From Ornithinibacillus sp. 4-3 (GTDB lineage Bacteria > Bacillota > Bacilli > Bacillales > Amphibacillaceae): 64,000 nucleotides of DNA. The notes beneath the pieces are model-generated. The model was not told the DNA's origin. It searched no databases and was given only the letters and a program-made list of their open reading frames with translations. Below are positions 36,903 to 46,773 of the stretch, one piece after another. The first letter of the stretch is position 1. Each line of letters starts with the position of its first letter. The stretch lies in NCBI RefSeq assembly GCF_040958695.1, contig NZ_CP162599.1, positions 2,080,001 to 2,144,000 on the forward strand, in the 5' to 3' direction. The translations under genes were made by a program, and so were the position numbers.

Positions 36903-37112
36903 CTTTTCAAAAGGAAAATCCCGATTGTGCCGTCAAAATACAAGCTTTGATCCCGCTACGTGCAGGTGGGTGCCAAGTTCTATAGCTCATAAGTCCTCTC
37001 CTTGATACGAGGCATGTATTTACCATAGAAACAGTTTGAGCTCCCGTTTAAAAAGTGTTCGGTCAAAACGATTTTCATTTAACGCACACATCAGGATTTT
37101 CCTTCTGTGACT
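36903..37112 (-). ncRNA. ssrS: 6S RNA
   Basis: 6S RNA imitates an open promoter and holds sigma-A RNA polymerase. On the minus strand the ends pair as AAGGAAAATCC (37094-37104) with GGATTTTCCTT (36911-36921), enclosing about 190 bases with internal conserved stretches GGTAAATACA, TATGAGCTATAGAACTTGG and CACCCACCTGCACG that I associate with Bacillus 6S RNA. It lies upstream of aspS, the site of bsrA in B. subtilis. Ends are approximate; a sigma-A promoter ends 7 bases before the 5' end. Confidence 0.9.
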
Positions 37113-37118
37113 ATTTAA

Positions 37119-37147
37119 ATCATAGCATAGTTTTTTTTGTTAATCAA
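37119..37147 (-). promoter_or_regulatory. Promoter of 6S RNA
   Basis: On the minus strand TTGATT (37142-37147), a 17-base spacer and TATGAT (37119-37124), giving a start near 37112. Confidence 0.75.
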
Positions 37148-37221
37148 TCTAAATATTTAAATAATTCGATTACCTTTACGAATCATTTATAACTTATTTG
37201 TATTTATTTTACTTATAGTTA

Positions 37222-37351
37222 GTGTTCGAAAAAAATGTAAAACGACCGCCATCGGATAAGTTCATCATGTCACGAACTTGGGTATCAATACTAGCACATC
37301 ATACTTCCTTATTCAATATGTTTGCCATTTTCACTGAACTTTTTTGAACAT
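37222..37351. repeat. Inverted-repeat element with GTTC-A-run ends (long copy)
   Basis: Terminal arms GTTCGAAAAAAA (37224-37235) and CTTTTTTGAAC (37339-37349) enclose about 100 bases, including an inner AAGTTC/GAACTT pair. The same kind of ends occur at 51091-51141. It lies directly after aspS and may act as its terminator. I do not recognise a named element. Confidence 0.5.
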
Positions 37352-37355
37352 CCTC

Positions 37356-39116
37356 TTACAGGTCAAGTTGGATGGATAATTCCCCCAATTGCTCCTCGCT
37401 TACTTCATTTGGTGCATCTGTTAATAAATCAGATGCTGAAGCTGTTTTCGGGAATAGAATCGTATCACGAATATTTGTTTTACCAGCTAATAGCATAACA
37501 ATTCGATCTAGTCCTAAAGCAATTCCACCATGCGGAGGTGTACCATATTCTAAAGCATCAAGAAGGAAACCGAATTGTTCTTCTGCTTGTTCTTGCGAGA
37601 AGCCTAATGCTTTAAACATTTTATCTTGTACTTCACGATTATAAATTCGGAGTGAACCTCCACCTAATTCAAAACCATTTAATACGAGATCGTATGCATT
37701 TGCACGTACTTCTGCTGGATTTGATTCTAGTTTATCCAAATCCTCAGCGACTGGCATTGTAAATGGATGATGTGCCGCAAAGTATCGATTTGCATCCTCG
37801 TCATATTCTAATAAAGGCCAATCTACTACCCATAAGAAATTAAATTTTGATTCATCAATAAGCTCTAAATCTTTTCCTAGTTTTAAACGTAAAGCACCTA
37901 AGCTATCGTATACAACACTTGCTTTATCAGCACCGAAGAATAATAAATCTCCATCTTCGGCTCCTGCACGACTTAGCATTGCTTGCTTTTCTTCATCAGA
38001 TAAGAACTTAGCAATTGGTCCATTCATTTCTCCATTTTCAATCTTCACCCATGCTAAACCTTTAGCACCATAGATTTTAACATATTCGGTTAAAGCATCG
38101 ATTTCTTTACGTGAAATATGATTTGCCTGTTGTTTTACATTAATTAGGCATACTTTCCCACCTGCATCTACTGCACCTTTGAAGACTTTGAATGATGAAG
38201 TTTCCACGATATCAGATATATTTACTAGCTCTAAACCGAAACGCGTATCTGGTTTATCTGAGCCGAAGCGATCCATTGCCTCTTGATAAGAAATACGTGG
38301 AAGTGGCAATTCAATATCCATTCCTTTTACTTCTTTCATCACATGCTGCATCATTTTTTCAGTCATTTCCATGATTTCATCTGCAGATAAGAAGGATGTT
38401 TCAATATCAATTTGAGTAAACTCAGGCTGACGATCTGCTCTTAAATCTTCATCTCTAAAACAGCGAGCAATTTGATAATATTTCTCAAAGCCACTCATCA
38501 TAATTAATTGCTTAAATAATTGTGGTGATTGTGGTAATGCATAAAATTCACCTGGATGTACTCGACTAGGTACTAAATAATCTCTCGCACCCTCTGGAGT
38601 ACTTTTTGTTAAAATAGGTGTTTCCATTTCAAGAAATTCATTATCATTTAAGAAGTTACGCACTGCTTGGGTTGTTTTATGACGTAAAATAAATGTCTCT
38701 TGTAATGGTTTTCTACGCAGATCAAGATAACGATATTTTAAGCGTAAATCCTCAGATACATCTGTATTATCTTCAATTAAAAATGGTGGGTTTTTAGCTT
38801 TATTAATTACATTAATCCCACTAACAATTACTTCAATAGTACCAGTTGAAATTGCTGGATTTACTGTGCTTGGATCTCTTTTTACAACTGTTCCTTTTAC
38901 TTCAATAACATACTCACTTCTTACTCTTTCTGCGATTTCAAGAGCTTCTTCTGAATGATCTGGGTTAAAAACAATTTGTACGATACCAGAGCGATCTCTT
39001 AAATCAATAAATATTAATCCACCTAAATCACGGCGGCGATCTACCCAACCTTTTAATACTACTGATTGATCAATATGTTGTTCTCCTAATGTACCTGCTG
39101 AAATTCGTTCGCTCAT
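37356..39116 (-). CDS. aspS: Aspartyl-tRNA synthetase
   Basis: AspS charges tRNA-Asp (possibly also tRNA-Asn). The 586-residue class IIb enzyme has the N-terminal OB fold ([24 protein letters not shown]), the catalytic signature [21 protein letters not shown], the bacterial insertion domain (about 280-420), and the C-terminal [23 protein letters not shown]. It is 11 bp after hisS, so the pair is one operon controlled by the hisS T-box leader, as in B. subtilis. Confidence 0.98.
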   Translation of the reverse strand: MSERISAGTLGEQHIDQSVVLKGWVDRRRDLGGLIFIDLRDRSGIVQIVFNPDHSEEALEIAERVRSEYVIEVKGTVVKRDPSTVNPAISTGTIEVIVSGINVINKAKNPPFLIEDNTDVSEDLRLKYRYLDLRRKPLQETFILRHKTTQAVRNFLNDNEFLEMETPILTKSTPEGARDYLVPSRVHPGEFYALPQSPQLFKQLIMMSGFEKYYQIARCFRDEDLRADRQPEFTQIDIETSFLSADEIMEMTEKMMQHVMKEVKGMDIELPLPRISYQEAMDRFGSDKPDTRFGLELVNISDIVETSSFKVFKGAVDAGGKVCLINVKQQANHISRKEIDALTEYVKIYGAKGLAWVKIENGEMNGPIAKFLSDEEKQAMLSRAGAEDGDLLFFGADKASVVYDSLGALRLKLGKDLELIDESKFNFLWVVDWPLLEYDEDANRYFAAHHPFTMPVAEDLDKLESNPAEVRANAYDLVLNGFELGGGSLRIYNREVQDKMFKALGFSQEQAEEQFGFLLDALEYGTPPHGGIALGLDRIVMLLAGKTNIRDTILFPKTASASDLLTDAPNEVSEEQLGELSIQLDL

Positions 39117-39127
39117 TTCTTTTCCTC

Positions 39128-40396
39128 CTATAATCTTTCCTGTAAAAATGTTACCACTTCTGTAATAGCTACTTCAACCTGTTCTCCAGTATCCATTGTT
39201 TTTACTAAGATACTGCCTTTTTCTAATTCTGCTTCTCCTAAAATCAATACATATTTACTATGTAGTCTATCTGCTGCTTTAAATTGAGCTTTTATTTTTC
39301 TATTTAAATAATCTTTCTCTGCAGAAATACCCTGTGTGCGCAATTCATGGACAATTCGTACTGCCTCAGCTTCTGCTTCCTCCCCAATAGCCACAATAAA
39401 GCTATCAATGGATTGATCAATTGGAAGCGTGATGTTTTCTGCTTTTAATGCCATCAATAAACGTTCCATTCCCATTCCAAAGCCAACACCTGGTGTATCT
39501 GGGCCACCTAATTCAGCTGCTAATCCATTATATCTTCCACCACCAAGTAATGTGGTAATCGCACCGAAACCGTCAGCCTCACTCATGATTTCAAAAGCAG
39601 TATGATTGTAATAATCTAATCCACGTACTAAATTTTCATCTACGATATATGGAATGTTCATCAGGTCTAAATAATGTTTTACCTTCTCAAAGTAAGCTTG
39701 CGATTCTTCATTTAGATATTCTAAAATAGAAGGAGCGGTTTTCATCGCTGGATGGTTCATATCTTTTTTACAATCTAAAATCCTTAATGGATTTTGCGCT
39801 AAACGATTATTACAGTCCTCACACAACTCATGCATATGAGGTGTAAAATGTTTAATTAATGCTTCTCGGTGATTTTTACGACTTTCTAAATCCCCTAAGC
39901 TATTAATAACTAATTTAATCGATTTTAATCCTAACTCTTGATAAACCATCATCGCTAGGCTGATTACTTCAGCATCAATTGCCGGATCAGCACTTCCTAA
40001 TGCTTCAATACCAAATTGGTGTAGCTGACGCATTCTTCCTTGCTGAGGGCGTTCATAGCGAAATAGCTCGGATAAATAATACAATTTAACCGGTTGTTCA
40101 GGAATACCAAATAATTTATTTTCAACAAATGCACGAACTACACCAGCTGTTCCTTCTGGACGTAATGTGATGCTTCTTCCACCGCGGTCTTCAAAGGTAT
40201 ACATTTCCTTTTGAACAATATCTGTTGTATCTCCTACGCCACGCTGAAACACTTCTGTATGCTCAAACATTGGTGTTCTAATTTCATTGAAATTAAATCG
40301 AGTGCAAATCTTTTTAATTACTTCTTCTACATACTGCCATTTTTTCGTATCTTCTGGTAGTAAATCCACTGTACCTCTTGGCGCTTTTAAGCTCAT
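39128..40396 (-). CDS. hisS: Histidyl-tRNA synthetase
   Basis: HisS charges tRNA-His. The 422-residue protein has class II motif 1 ([20 protein letters not shown]), motif 2 ([26 protein letters not shown]), the histidine-specific [15 protein letters not shown] and GGGRYNGL, motif 3 ([13 protein letters not shown]) and a C-terminal anticodon-binding domain. First gene of the hisS-aspS operon. Confidence 0.98.
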   Translation of the reverse strand: MSLKAPRGTVDLLPEDTKKWQYVEEVIKKICTRFNFNEIRTPMFEHTEVFQRGVGDTTDIVQKEMYTFEDRGGRSITLRPEGTAGVVRAFVENKLFGIPEQPVKLYYLSELFRYERPQQGRMRQLHQFGIEALGSADPAIDAEVISLAMMVYQELGLKSIKLVINSLGDLESRKNHREALIKHFTPHMHELCEDCNNRLAQNPLRILDCKKDMNHPAMKTAPSILEYLNEESQAYFEKVKHYLDLMNIPYIVDENLVRGLDYYNHTAFEIMSEADGFGAITTLLGGGRYNGLAAELGGPDTPGVGFGMGMERLLMALKAENITLPIDQSIDSFIVAIGEEAEAEAVRIVHELRTQGISAEKDYLNRKIKAQFKAADRLHSKYVLILGEAELEKGSILVKTMDTGEQVEVAITEVVTFLQERL

Positions 40397-40433
40397 GTTT
40401 ATACCCCCTCAATATTATAAATAAGTACAAAAA

Positions 40434-40700
40434 AAACTCTAATCCCTTAAATAAATAAGGGACGAGAGTTTATACCCGTGTTGCCACCCTAGTTGGTACG
40501 ATTTATCATTGTACCCACTTTCACAGTTAACGCCTGTCATTCGTCCATACTTACTTTTGTTTCAGTATGAATCCTCCAGAATGTCTTTCATTAGTCCTTT
40601 TTTGTAAAAATGCTCTCAGCCTAGGCATTTTCTTTCTGTTCAAATGGTGCTAACTACTTTTTCCTTCATCAGAAAATGGTGTCATTTTATTATTTATATG
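40434..40700 (-). promoter_or_regulatory. T-box riboswitch leader of hisS-aspS
   Basis: The T-box AGGGTGGCAACACGGG is at 40475-40490 on the minus strand, followed by a terminator hairpin (40434-40471, AAACTCTCGTCCCTTA and complement) with a T-run. Uncharged tRNA would favour the antiterminator. I could not place the specifier codon with certainty. Confidence 0.92.
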
Positions 40701-40706
40701 AATATT

Positions 40707-40735
40707 ATCTTAATCAGTTGAGCCTTGATTGTCAA
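40707..40735 (-). promoter_or_regulatory. Promoter of the hisS leader
   Basis: On the minus strand TTGACA (40730-40735), a 17-base spacer and TAAGAT (40707-40712). Confidence 0.75.
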
Positions 40736-40809
40736 GCGCTTCTCTACCCTTAACATTATTTTTACCATGATCAAAGGTAGTTATACTAGTTCATAGAAAA
40801 ACAGATTAT

Positions 40810-41253
40810 TTATTCCTTACTATCTAAGATAAATGTCACTGGTCCATGATTTGTTAATTGTACATCCATCATCGCTCCAAAAACACCTGTTTCTACAGAG
40901 ATTCCATTGTCTGAGAGTATCTGATTAAATTGCTCGTATAATGCTTTTGCCTGATCAGGCTTAGCCGCTTGTAAGAAGTTAGGTCTTCTTCCTTTACTTG
41001 TATCACCATATAAAGTGAATTGAGAAATAGAAAGAATCTCCCCGCCAACATCTTTTAAGGATAAATTCATCTTTCCTTCTTCATCTTCAAATATACGTAA
41101 ATTTATTATTTTTTTTACTAAAAAATTTATATCATCTATTGTATCATCATGTGTTACTCCTAATAAAATGACTAATCCGTTGTCAATTTGCCCAACAACG
41201 GAATTGTCCACAGTAACACTTGCATGCTTTGCTCGTTGAAGTACTGCTTTCAT
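40810..41253 (-). CDS. dtd: D-aminoacyl-tRNA deacylase
   Basis: Dtd removes D-amino acids (and glycine from mischarged tRNA-Ala). The 147-residue protein has [16 protein letters not shown], the first active-site motif [20 protein letters not shown] and the second [11 protein letters not shown] (Gly-cisPro). It follows rel by 27 bp, as in B. subtilis (relA-dtd). Confidence 0.97.
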   Translation of the reverse strand: MKAVLQRAKHASVTVDNSVVGQIDNGLVILLGVTHDDTIDDINFLVKKIINLRIFEDEEGKMNLSLKDVGGEILSISQFTLYGDTSKGRRPNFLQAAKPDQAKALYEQFNQILSDNGISVETGVFGAMMDVQLTNHGPVTFILDSKE

Positions 41254-41280
41254 GAATATGCTCCTTCTTAACTGAAAATA

Positions 41281-43488
41281 TTAATGTAGGATACGTGTTA
41301 CAGTATATACATCCTTGACTTGTTTAATCCGATCAATGATTCTTTGAAGATGACTGATGTTTGAAATGAGAATCGTAATTTGCAAAATCCCCATTTTATT
41401 TTGATCAGAGCGACCGTTTACTTGAGTGATGTTTGTCTTCGTTTCTGAAATAGCTTGGATAACCTCGTTTAATAAACCTGGACGATCATCACCTGTAATT
41501 TCTAAATCTAAACGGAATTGCTTACTAATTAACTGCTCCGCCTTCCAATCCACCTCAAGAAAACGTTCTTCCCCATCTTTTCCTTGTACATTCGGACAAT
41601 CAGCACGGTGAACAGAAACACCTCTACCCTTTGTGATATATCCTACAATTTTATCACCTGGAACAGGATTACAGCATTTAGATAAACGAATTAATACATT
41701 ATCAATTCCTTTTACCTCAACTCCTGCGTCCATCTTATTCGTTTTTCGTCCAATTTCTTTAGATTCTGCATTGATTTTTTCTAATGTTGCTTGAAGCTGC
41801 TCTTCTTTTAACTTCGTACGACGTATTTTCTCGGTTAACCTTGTTGCAATAGATGCTGCAGTAATTCCTTGATAACCTACTGCTGCATACATATCCTCTT
41901 CATTTGTAAAATTAAATTTTTCCAATACTGGCTTCAGATTCTCTTCTATCAACACATCTTTAGGTTCTAATTCTAACGCACGAATTTCTTTCTCAACTAA
42001 TTCTTTTCCTTTTGTAACATTTTCTTCTCTACGCTGCTTCTTGAAAAACTGTTTGATTTTATTTTTCGCTTGAGATGTTTGCGTTATTTTCAACCAATCT
42101 TGAGAGGGTCCATAGGAATGCTTAGAGGTCATTACTTCAATGATATCGCCATTCTCTAATTTATAATCAAGCGGCTCCATTTTTCCATTTATTTTTGCAC
42201 CAATGGTTTGATTCCCTATTTCTGTATGAATGCGATATGCAAAATCAATAGGTACTGATCCGTACGGAAGCTCAATCACATCACCTTTTGGAGTAAATAC
42301 ATAAACCATGTCTGAGAATAGATCTACTTTTAATGATTCCATAAACTCTTCAGCATCATTTGTTTCATTCTGCCATTCTAAAATTTCTCTAAACCAAGAA
42401 AGCTTCTCAGCAAATGATTTATCTGTTTTATTAACTTGTTTTCCTTCTTTGTATGCCCAATGTGCAGCAATCCCGAATTCTGCAATATCATGCATCTCTT
42501 TTGTACGAATTTGCACTTCTAGAGGATCACCATTTGGCCCAATTACTGTCGTATGCAAAGATTGATAGAGGTTTGGCTTCGGCATAGCAATATAGTCTTT
42601 AAATCTACCTGGCATCGGCTTCCAGCAGGTATGAATAATACCAAGTACCGCATAACAATCCTTAATACTGTTAACGATAATACGTACAGCTAATAAATCA
42701 TATATCTCATTAAATTGTTTATCTTGTAAAATCATTTTTCGATAAATACTATATAAATGTTTCGGCCGTCCAGAAATCTCCGCCTCAATACTTACAGCTT
42801 CTACCTGCTTTTTGACCTCATCTATTACATTAGCAATATCTGCTTCACGTTGTTCACGCTTCTGCTTCATCAATTCAACAATACGATAATATTGCTGTGG
42901 ATTTAAATAACGTAAAGCAGTATCTTCTAGTTCCCACTTAATTGCGGATATCCCCAGTCGATGGGCCAATGGAGCAAAAATTTCTAATGTTTCATTAGAG
43001 ATTCTGCGGCGCTTCTCAGGAGATAAAAATTTTAGTGTGCGCATATTATGCAATCTATCTGCAAGTTTAATTAAAATAACACGAATATCTTTAGCCATGG
43101 CAACAAACATTTTTCGATGATTTTCAGCTTGCTGTGCTTCGCGTGATTTATATTTAATTTTCCCTAGCTTGGTTACTCCATCCACAAGCATTGCAACCTC
43201 GTGATTAAAGGTTTCCTCAATTTCGTCCAATGAAATATCAGTGTCCTCAACCACATCATGAAGAAGACCACTAGCAATTGTTTCTGGATCCATTTCAAGC
43301 TCTGTCAGAATACCTGCAACTTGAACAGGATGGACAATATATGCTTCACCAGATTTTCTAAATTGGTCTTTATGTGCTTCCGCCGCAAATTCATAAGATT
43401 TACGAATAAAAGCTACATCTTCTTCATTTAAATATTTACTAGCCATTTCTAGTATGTCTTCAATTGTTAAAATAGCATCTTTTGCCAT
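41281..43488 (-). CDS. relA: Bifunctional (p)ppGpp synthetase/hydrolase Rel
   Basis: Rel makes and breaks the stringent-response alarmone. The 735-residue protein has the HD hydrolase domain (YIVHPVQVAGILTELEMDPE, LLHDVVEDT, KLADRLHNMRTL), the synthetase domain (GRFKDYIAMPKPNLYQSLHT), a TGS domain (DMVYVFTPKGDVIELPYGSV), a zinc-finger/helical part with SKCCNPVPGD and a C-terminal ACT domain. The ATG at 43486-43488 follows AAAGGTGAT; the longer frame lacks a site. Hydrolase residues are intact, so it is the bifunctional type. B. subtilis calls it RelA (Rel). Confidence 0.97.
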   Translation of the reverse strand: MAKDAILTIEDILEMASKYLNEEDVAFIRKSYEFAAEAHKDQFRKSGEAYIVHPVQVAGILTELEMDPETIASGLLHDVVEDTDISLDEIEETFNHEVAMLVDGVTKLGKIKYKSREAQQAENHRKMFVAMAKDIRVILIKLADRLHNMRTLKFLSPEKRRRISNETLEIFAPLAHRLGISAIKWELEDTALRYLNPQQYYRIVELMKQKREQREADIANVIDEVKKQVEAVSIEAEISGRPKHLYSIYRKMILQDKQFNEIYDLLAVRIIVNSIKDCYAVLGIIHTCWKPMPGRFKDYIAMPKPNLYQSLHTTVIGPNGDPLEVQIRTKEMHDIAEFGIAAHWAYKEGKQVNKTDKSFAEKLSWFREILEWQNETNDAEEFMESLKVDLFSDMVYVFTPKGDVIELPYGSVPIDFAYRIHTEIGNQTIGAKINGKMEPLDYKLENGDIIEVMTSKHSYGPSQDWLKITQTSQAKNKIKQFFKKQRREENVTKGKELVEKEIRALELEPKDVLIEENLKPVLEKFNFTNEEDMYAAVGYQGITAASIATRLTEKIRRTKLKEEQLQATLEKINAESKEIGRKTNKMDAGVEVKGIDNVLIRLSKCCNPVPGDKIVGYITKGRGVSVHRADCPNVQGKDGEERFLEVDWKAEQLISKQFRLDLEITGDDRPGLLNEVIQAISETKTNITQVNGRSDQNKMGILQITILISNISHLQRIIDRIKQVKDVYTVTRILH

Positions 43489-43613
43489 AAAATCACCTTT
43501 TAAAATGTATAAATTCGCCTTATTCCTATTGCGAGACATTCATCCTGAAATAAAAAAGATTCAAAATCGTCTAACAATAAAAAGTTAGTTATCTACACTT
43601 GATATAAAGAATA

Positions 43614-43642
43614 GGCCTGACACTTTTCCTGCCTGTCAGACC
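43614..43642 (-). terminator. Terminator after apt
   Basis: GGTCTGACA and TGTCAGGCC pair on the minus strand around an 11-base loop, followed by TATTCTTT. Confidence 0.65.
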
Positions 43643-43668
43643 CTTTTCTACATTATATCTTATTTTCT

Positions 43669-44181
43669 TTAATAACGCATTAATGACATCACATCATATT
43701 TCTGTAATTTTTCTATTCCATTTAAATATGTTAATTCAATTAAGAAAGCACAGCCAACTACGATACCACCTAATTTTTCTACTAGTTTAATTGTAGCTTC
43801 AATTGTTCCACCTGTTGCTAATAAATCATCTGTAATTAAAACACGTTGACCAGGTTGGATAGCGTCCTTATGAATTGTTAAAACATTCTTTCCATACTCT
43901 AAGCCATAATCTACTTGAATGACCTCACGGGGAAGCTTGCCTGCTTTTCTTACAGGAACAAATCCTGTTCCTAACTTATAAGCGACAGGGCAGCCAATAA
44001 TAAAGCCCCTTGCTTCTGGCCCAACAATTACATCTACTTCTTTCTCTGCTGCATAAGAAGCAACCTCATCAACAGCTGCTTTAAAAGCTTCACCATGATT
44101 CATTAATGGAGTAATATCTTTAAAAATAACTCCTTCTACAGGCCAATCATAGACAAGTTTAATATGTTGTTTGTAATCCAT
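43669..44181 (-). CDS. apt: Adenine phosphoribosyltransferase
   Basis: Apt salvages adenine to AMP using PRPP. The 170-residue protein ([20 protein letters not shown]) has GPEARGFI and the PRPP loop [13 protein letters not shown]. The ATG at 44179-44181 gives the usual length and has GGAGAGG upstream; it lies inside the last codons of recJ, so the two genes overlap by 23 bp and are probably translationally coupled. In B. subtilis the order is recJ-apt-relA, the same. Confidence 0.97.
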   Translation of the reverse strand: MDYKQHIKLVYDWPVEGVIFKDITPLMNHGEAFKAAVDEVASYAAEKEVDVIVGPEARGFIIGCPVAYKLGTGFVPVRKAGKLPREVIQVDYGLEYGKNVLTIHKDAIQPGQRVLITDDLLATGGTIEATIKLVEKLGGIVVGCAFLIELTYLNGIEKLQKYDVMSLMRY

Positions 44182-46498
44182 TGTTCGTTTCCTCTCCATC
44201 TTTAGTTGTATCTACTAATAATCGACCAAACCATTGTTTTAACATTTCATATGTAGAATAATATAAGATCTTTTCAATTTCTATTTTTGTTTTTCGTTCT
44301 TGTAATACTGTCGAATCCTGTAAATCTTTTTTATCTGGATTGGGGACAGCGTAGAGTACACCATCATTTGCCGTTAAGAATTTTAAATCAATAAATACTT
44401 CTGACATGAAAATAATTAAGTCTTTTGACCATCCATAAGTACTCATCAATGGCTTTAATTGTTGTTTCACATTTAAGGATTGTTGCTTTTTTACTAGACT
44501 ATAATACTTAATAAAAGTATCTCGTGTTGGAAATGGCTTTAAATAGACACTATCTTCCACATAATAGCATACATGAATATTTTGCGGCTGTATCTGCTGG
44601 ATAATTTGTTCAACATGCTTCAACTCTAGTGGTAAATCTAAAAAGTAAACATGCTCATGCTGAGTTAGCTCACTCATATCTGTATCATAATTAATTACTG
44701 TGACATTTCTTTGTTGAAATGCATCTGTAGATCGGGATTCATCACAAACCACTAAATGAGAAGCCTCTTCTATTAAATATGACGTGATGTCGATTTCTTT
44801 TTTACCACGATGATCAAATAATTGCCAATCCTTTATTTGTAAATCAGTCATTATCATTTGTACTTTTCGATTTCCATTCCATTCGTTAACACTTAATTCC
44901 CCTGCTATCTCTATGGACGTTTCCTTCGTAATATACGAAAATAATGCCCCTTTTTGAAATCCTATTGCTTCCATCGTTGTACCATCTTCTGTGAATTTTA
45001 ATTTCAAGTGATTTTGATTTGCTCCTAATTGACGCACATCATTTGGAATAGCATCTACAACAAATAATGGTTTAGGATTACCTATCCCAAATGGGGCAAG
45101 TTGATTTATTTCTTCAATTAAAGAAAGGTCTAATTTATTTATTTCCAGTTTCTGATTAATTTCTAAAACTGGCTTGAAATCCTCTGGTGTTAATTGTTGC
45201 TCAGCTGCTTCACTTAATAAAGCTTGTACTTCTTCAATATTTTCATAAGGAATTGTCATTCCTGCAGCCTGAGAATGTCCACCAAATTGTTCAAATAAAT
45301 CTTTTATTTCCATACAGTTCTTAAACATATTAAAGGCAGGAATACTACGTGCAGATCCCTTTGCAACCATTTTTTCTGGATTGATTGCTAGTACAATTGC
45401 TGGTCGTTGGTATTTTTGAACAAGACGGGATGCAACGATTCCAAGAACTCCTTCATTCCATCCTTCTTTTGCTACAACAATAACATTTGGAAGCTGCTTT
45501 TCGGCAACGATTTCTTCCGCTTCTTTTACAATTTGAACTACTATTTTTTTACGTTCTTCATTTAAAGCATGTACTTCAGATGCTAAATGCTCTGCATCTT
45601 CATTGTCCTCTGAAAGAAATAATTCAACCGCCAATTCTGCATCCTGCAAGCGACCTACTGCATTAATTCTTGGTCCTAATTGAAATCCTACATCTTCTTC
45701 TGTAACAACTCCATTAATTTGGCATAATTTTAATAATGCCTTGATTCCTGCATTCTTAGTTTCTGATAATTTACGTAATCCATAGTAAGCAAGAATTCGA
45801 TTCTCATCTACCAATGGTACAAGGTCTGCAATAGTACCAATTGCCACAAATTCTAATAAATGCTCTGGAAAATATCCTAATAATGCTTGAGCAAATTTAA
45901 ACGTAACTCCAACACCTGCTAACTCATGAAAAGGATAATCAGGTGAACATTTTGGATTAATAATTGCATATGCTTCAGGTAACTCCTCTTGTAGCTCATG
46001 GTGATCTGTAATAATTAAATCAAGCCCTAATTCCTTCGCAAATAAAGCTTCTTCGATAGCAGCAATCCCTGTATCTACCGTAAGAATTAATGAAATACCA
46101 CGATTATATGCTAATTGAAAAGCTTCTTTATTTGGACCATATCCCTCTGTGAAACGGTTTGGAATATAAAAATCACAATCAGCTCCAAGCTCCTGCAATG
46201 CTTTCATTAATAATGCTGTTGAAGTAACTCCATCTGCATCATAATCTCCAAAAACCAAAATTTGTTCCTTGTTTTCTATCGCCTGATGTACTCGTTGTAC
46301 AGCTTTCTCTATCATAGAAAGCCCTTCTGGTTGATGTAAGTTATTTAAATCGATCTCAAGAAAGCTTTTAGCTTCCTGATCTGTATATATACCACGCTGC
46401 ATAAATAGCTTTTGTATGATAGGTGAAAATTCTGAATCACCGACCCAGGTATTTCCTTCTACTTGATGGAAATTCCACTTTGCTTTACTCGTTAACAT
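44159..46498 (-). CDS. recJ: Single-stranded-DNA-specific exonuclease RecJ
   Basis: RecJ is a 5'-3' ssDNA exonuclease in recombination and repair. The 779-residue protein has the DHH motifs [12 protein letters not shown] (about 79-90), LTVDTGIAA and [12 protein letters not shown], the DHHA1 domain with [11 protein letters not shown], an OB domain, and a Firmicute-type C-terminal extension (about 570-779). The reading frame is intact. Confidence 0.96.
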   Translation of the reverse strand: MLTSKAKWNFHQVEGNTWVGDSEFSPIIQKLFMQRGIYTDQEAKSFLEIDLNNLHQPEGLSMIEKAVQRVHQAIENKEQILVFGDYDADGVTSTALLMKALQELGADCDFYIPNRFTEGYGPNKEAFQLAYNRGISLILTVDTGIAAIEEALFAKELGLDLIITDHHELQEELPEAYAIINPKCSPDYPFHELAGVGVTFKFAQALLGYFPEHLLEFVAIGTIADLVPLVDENRILAYYGLRKLSETKNAGIKALLKLCQINGVVTEEDVGFQLGPRINAVGRLQDAELAVELFLSEDNEDAEHLASEVHALNEERKKIVVQIVKEAEEIVAEKQLPNVIVVAKEGWNEGVLGIVASRLVQKYQRPAIVLAINPEKMVAKGSARSIPAFNMFKNCMEIKDLFEQFGGHSQAAGMTIPYENIEEVQALLSEAAEQQLTPEDFKPVLEINQKLEINKLDLSLIEEINQLAPFGIGNPKPLFVVDAIPNDVRQLGANQNHLKLKFTEDGTTMEAIGFQKGALFSYITKETSIEIAGELSVNEWNGNRKVQMIMTDLQIKDWQLFDHRGKKEIDITSYLIEEASHLVVCDESRSTDAFQQRNVTVINYDTDMSELTQHEHVYFLDLPLELKHVEQIIQQIQPQNIHVCYYVEDSVYLKPFPTRDTFIKYYSLVKKQQSLNVKQQLKPLMSTYGWSKDLIIFMSEVFIDLKFLTANDGVLYAVPNPDKKDLQDSTVLQERKTKIEIEKILYYSTYEMLKQWFGRLLVDTTKDGEETNNGLQTTY

Positions 46499-46707
46499 AA
46501 ATTCACCCCTGACTTACTCATTATACAAAAGTAAAGTCAGGGGCGCAATGAAACGAATAGAATGCTTTCCTCTAAACTGTTCCAATTAAATTCCATACTT
46601 ATTTCCTTCTATCACTTTTATTAACAGCTTCATTCAACCTGGCACCCGTCCCATTTCCTCTACTTAGGTAGAAAGACTGCCTTAGACTAGCCAACAATTG
46701 AAAAAAA

Positions 46708-46760
46708 GCCTCTATTCTTTGAATAATTCCTAAATGGATGTTCTTCAAAGAATAGAGACT
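46708..46760 (-). terminator. Terminator after secDF
   Basis: A 14-bp perfect inverted repeat (CTCTATTCTTTGAA at 46710-46723 and complement at 46744-46757) is followed by CTTTTTTT on the minus strand. Confidence 0.75.
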
Positions 46761-46773
46761 TTTACTTTATCAT

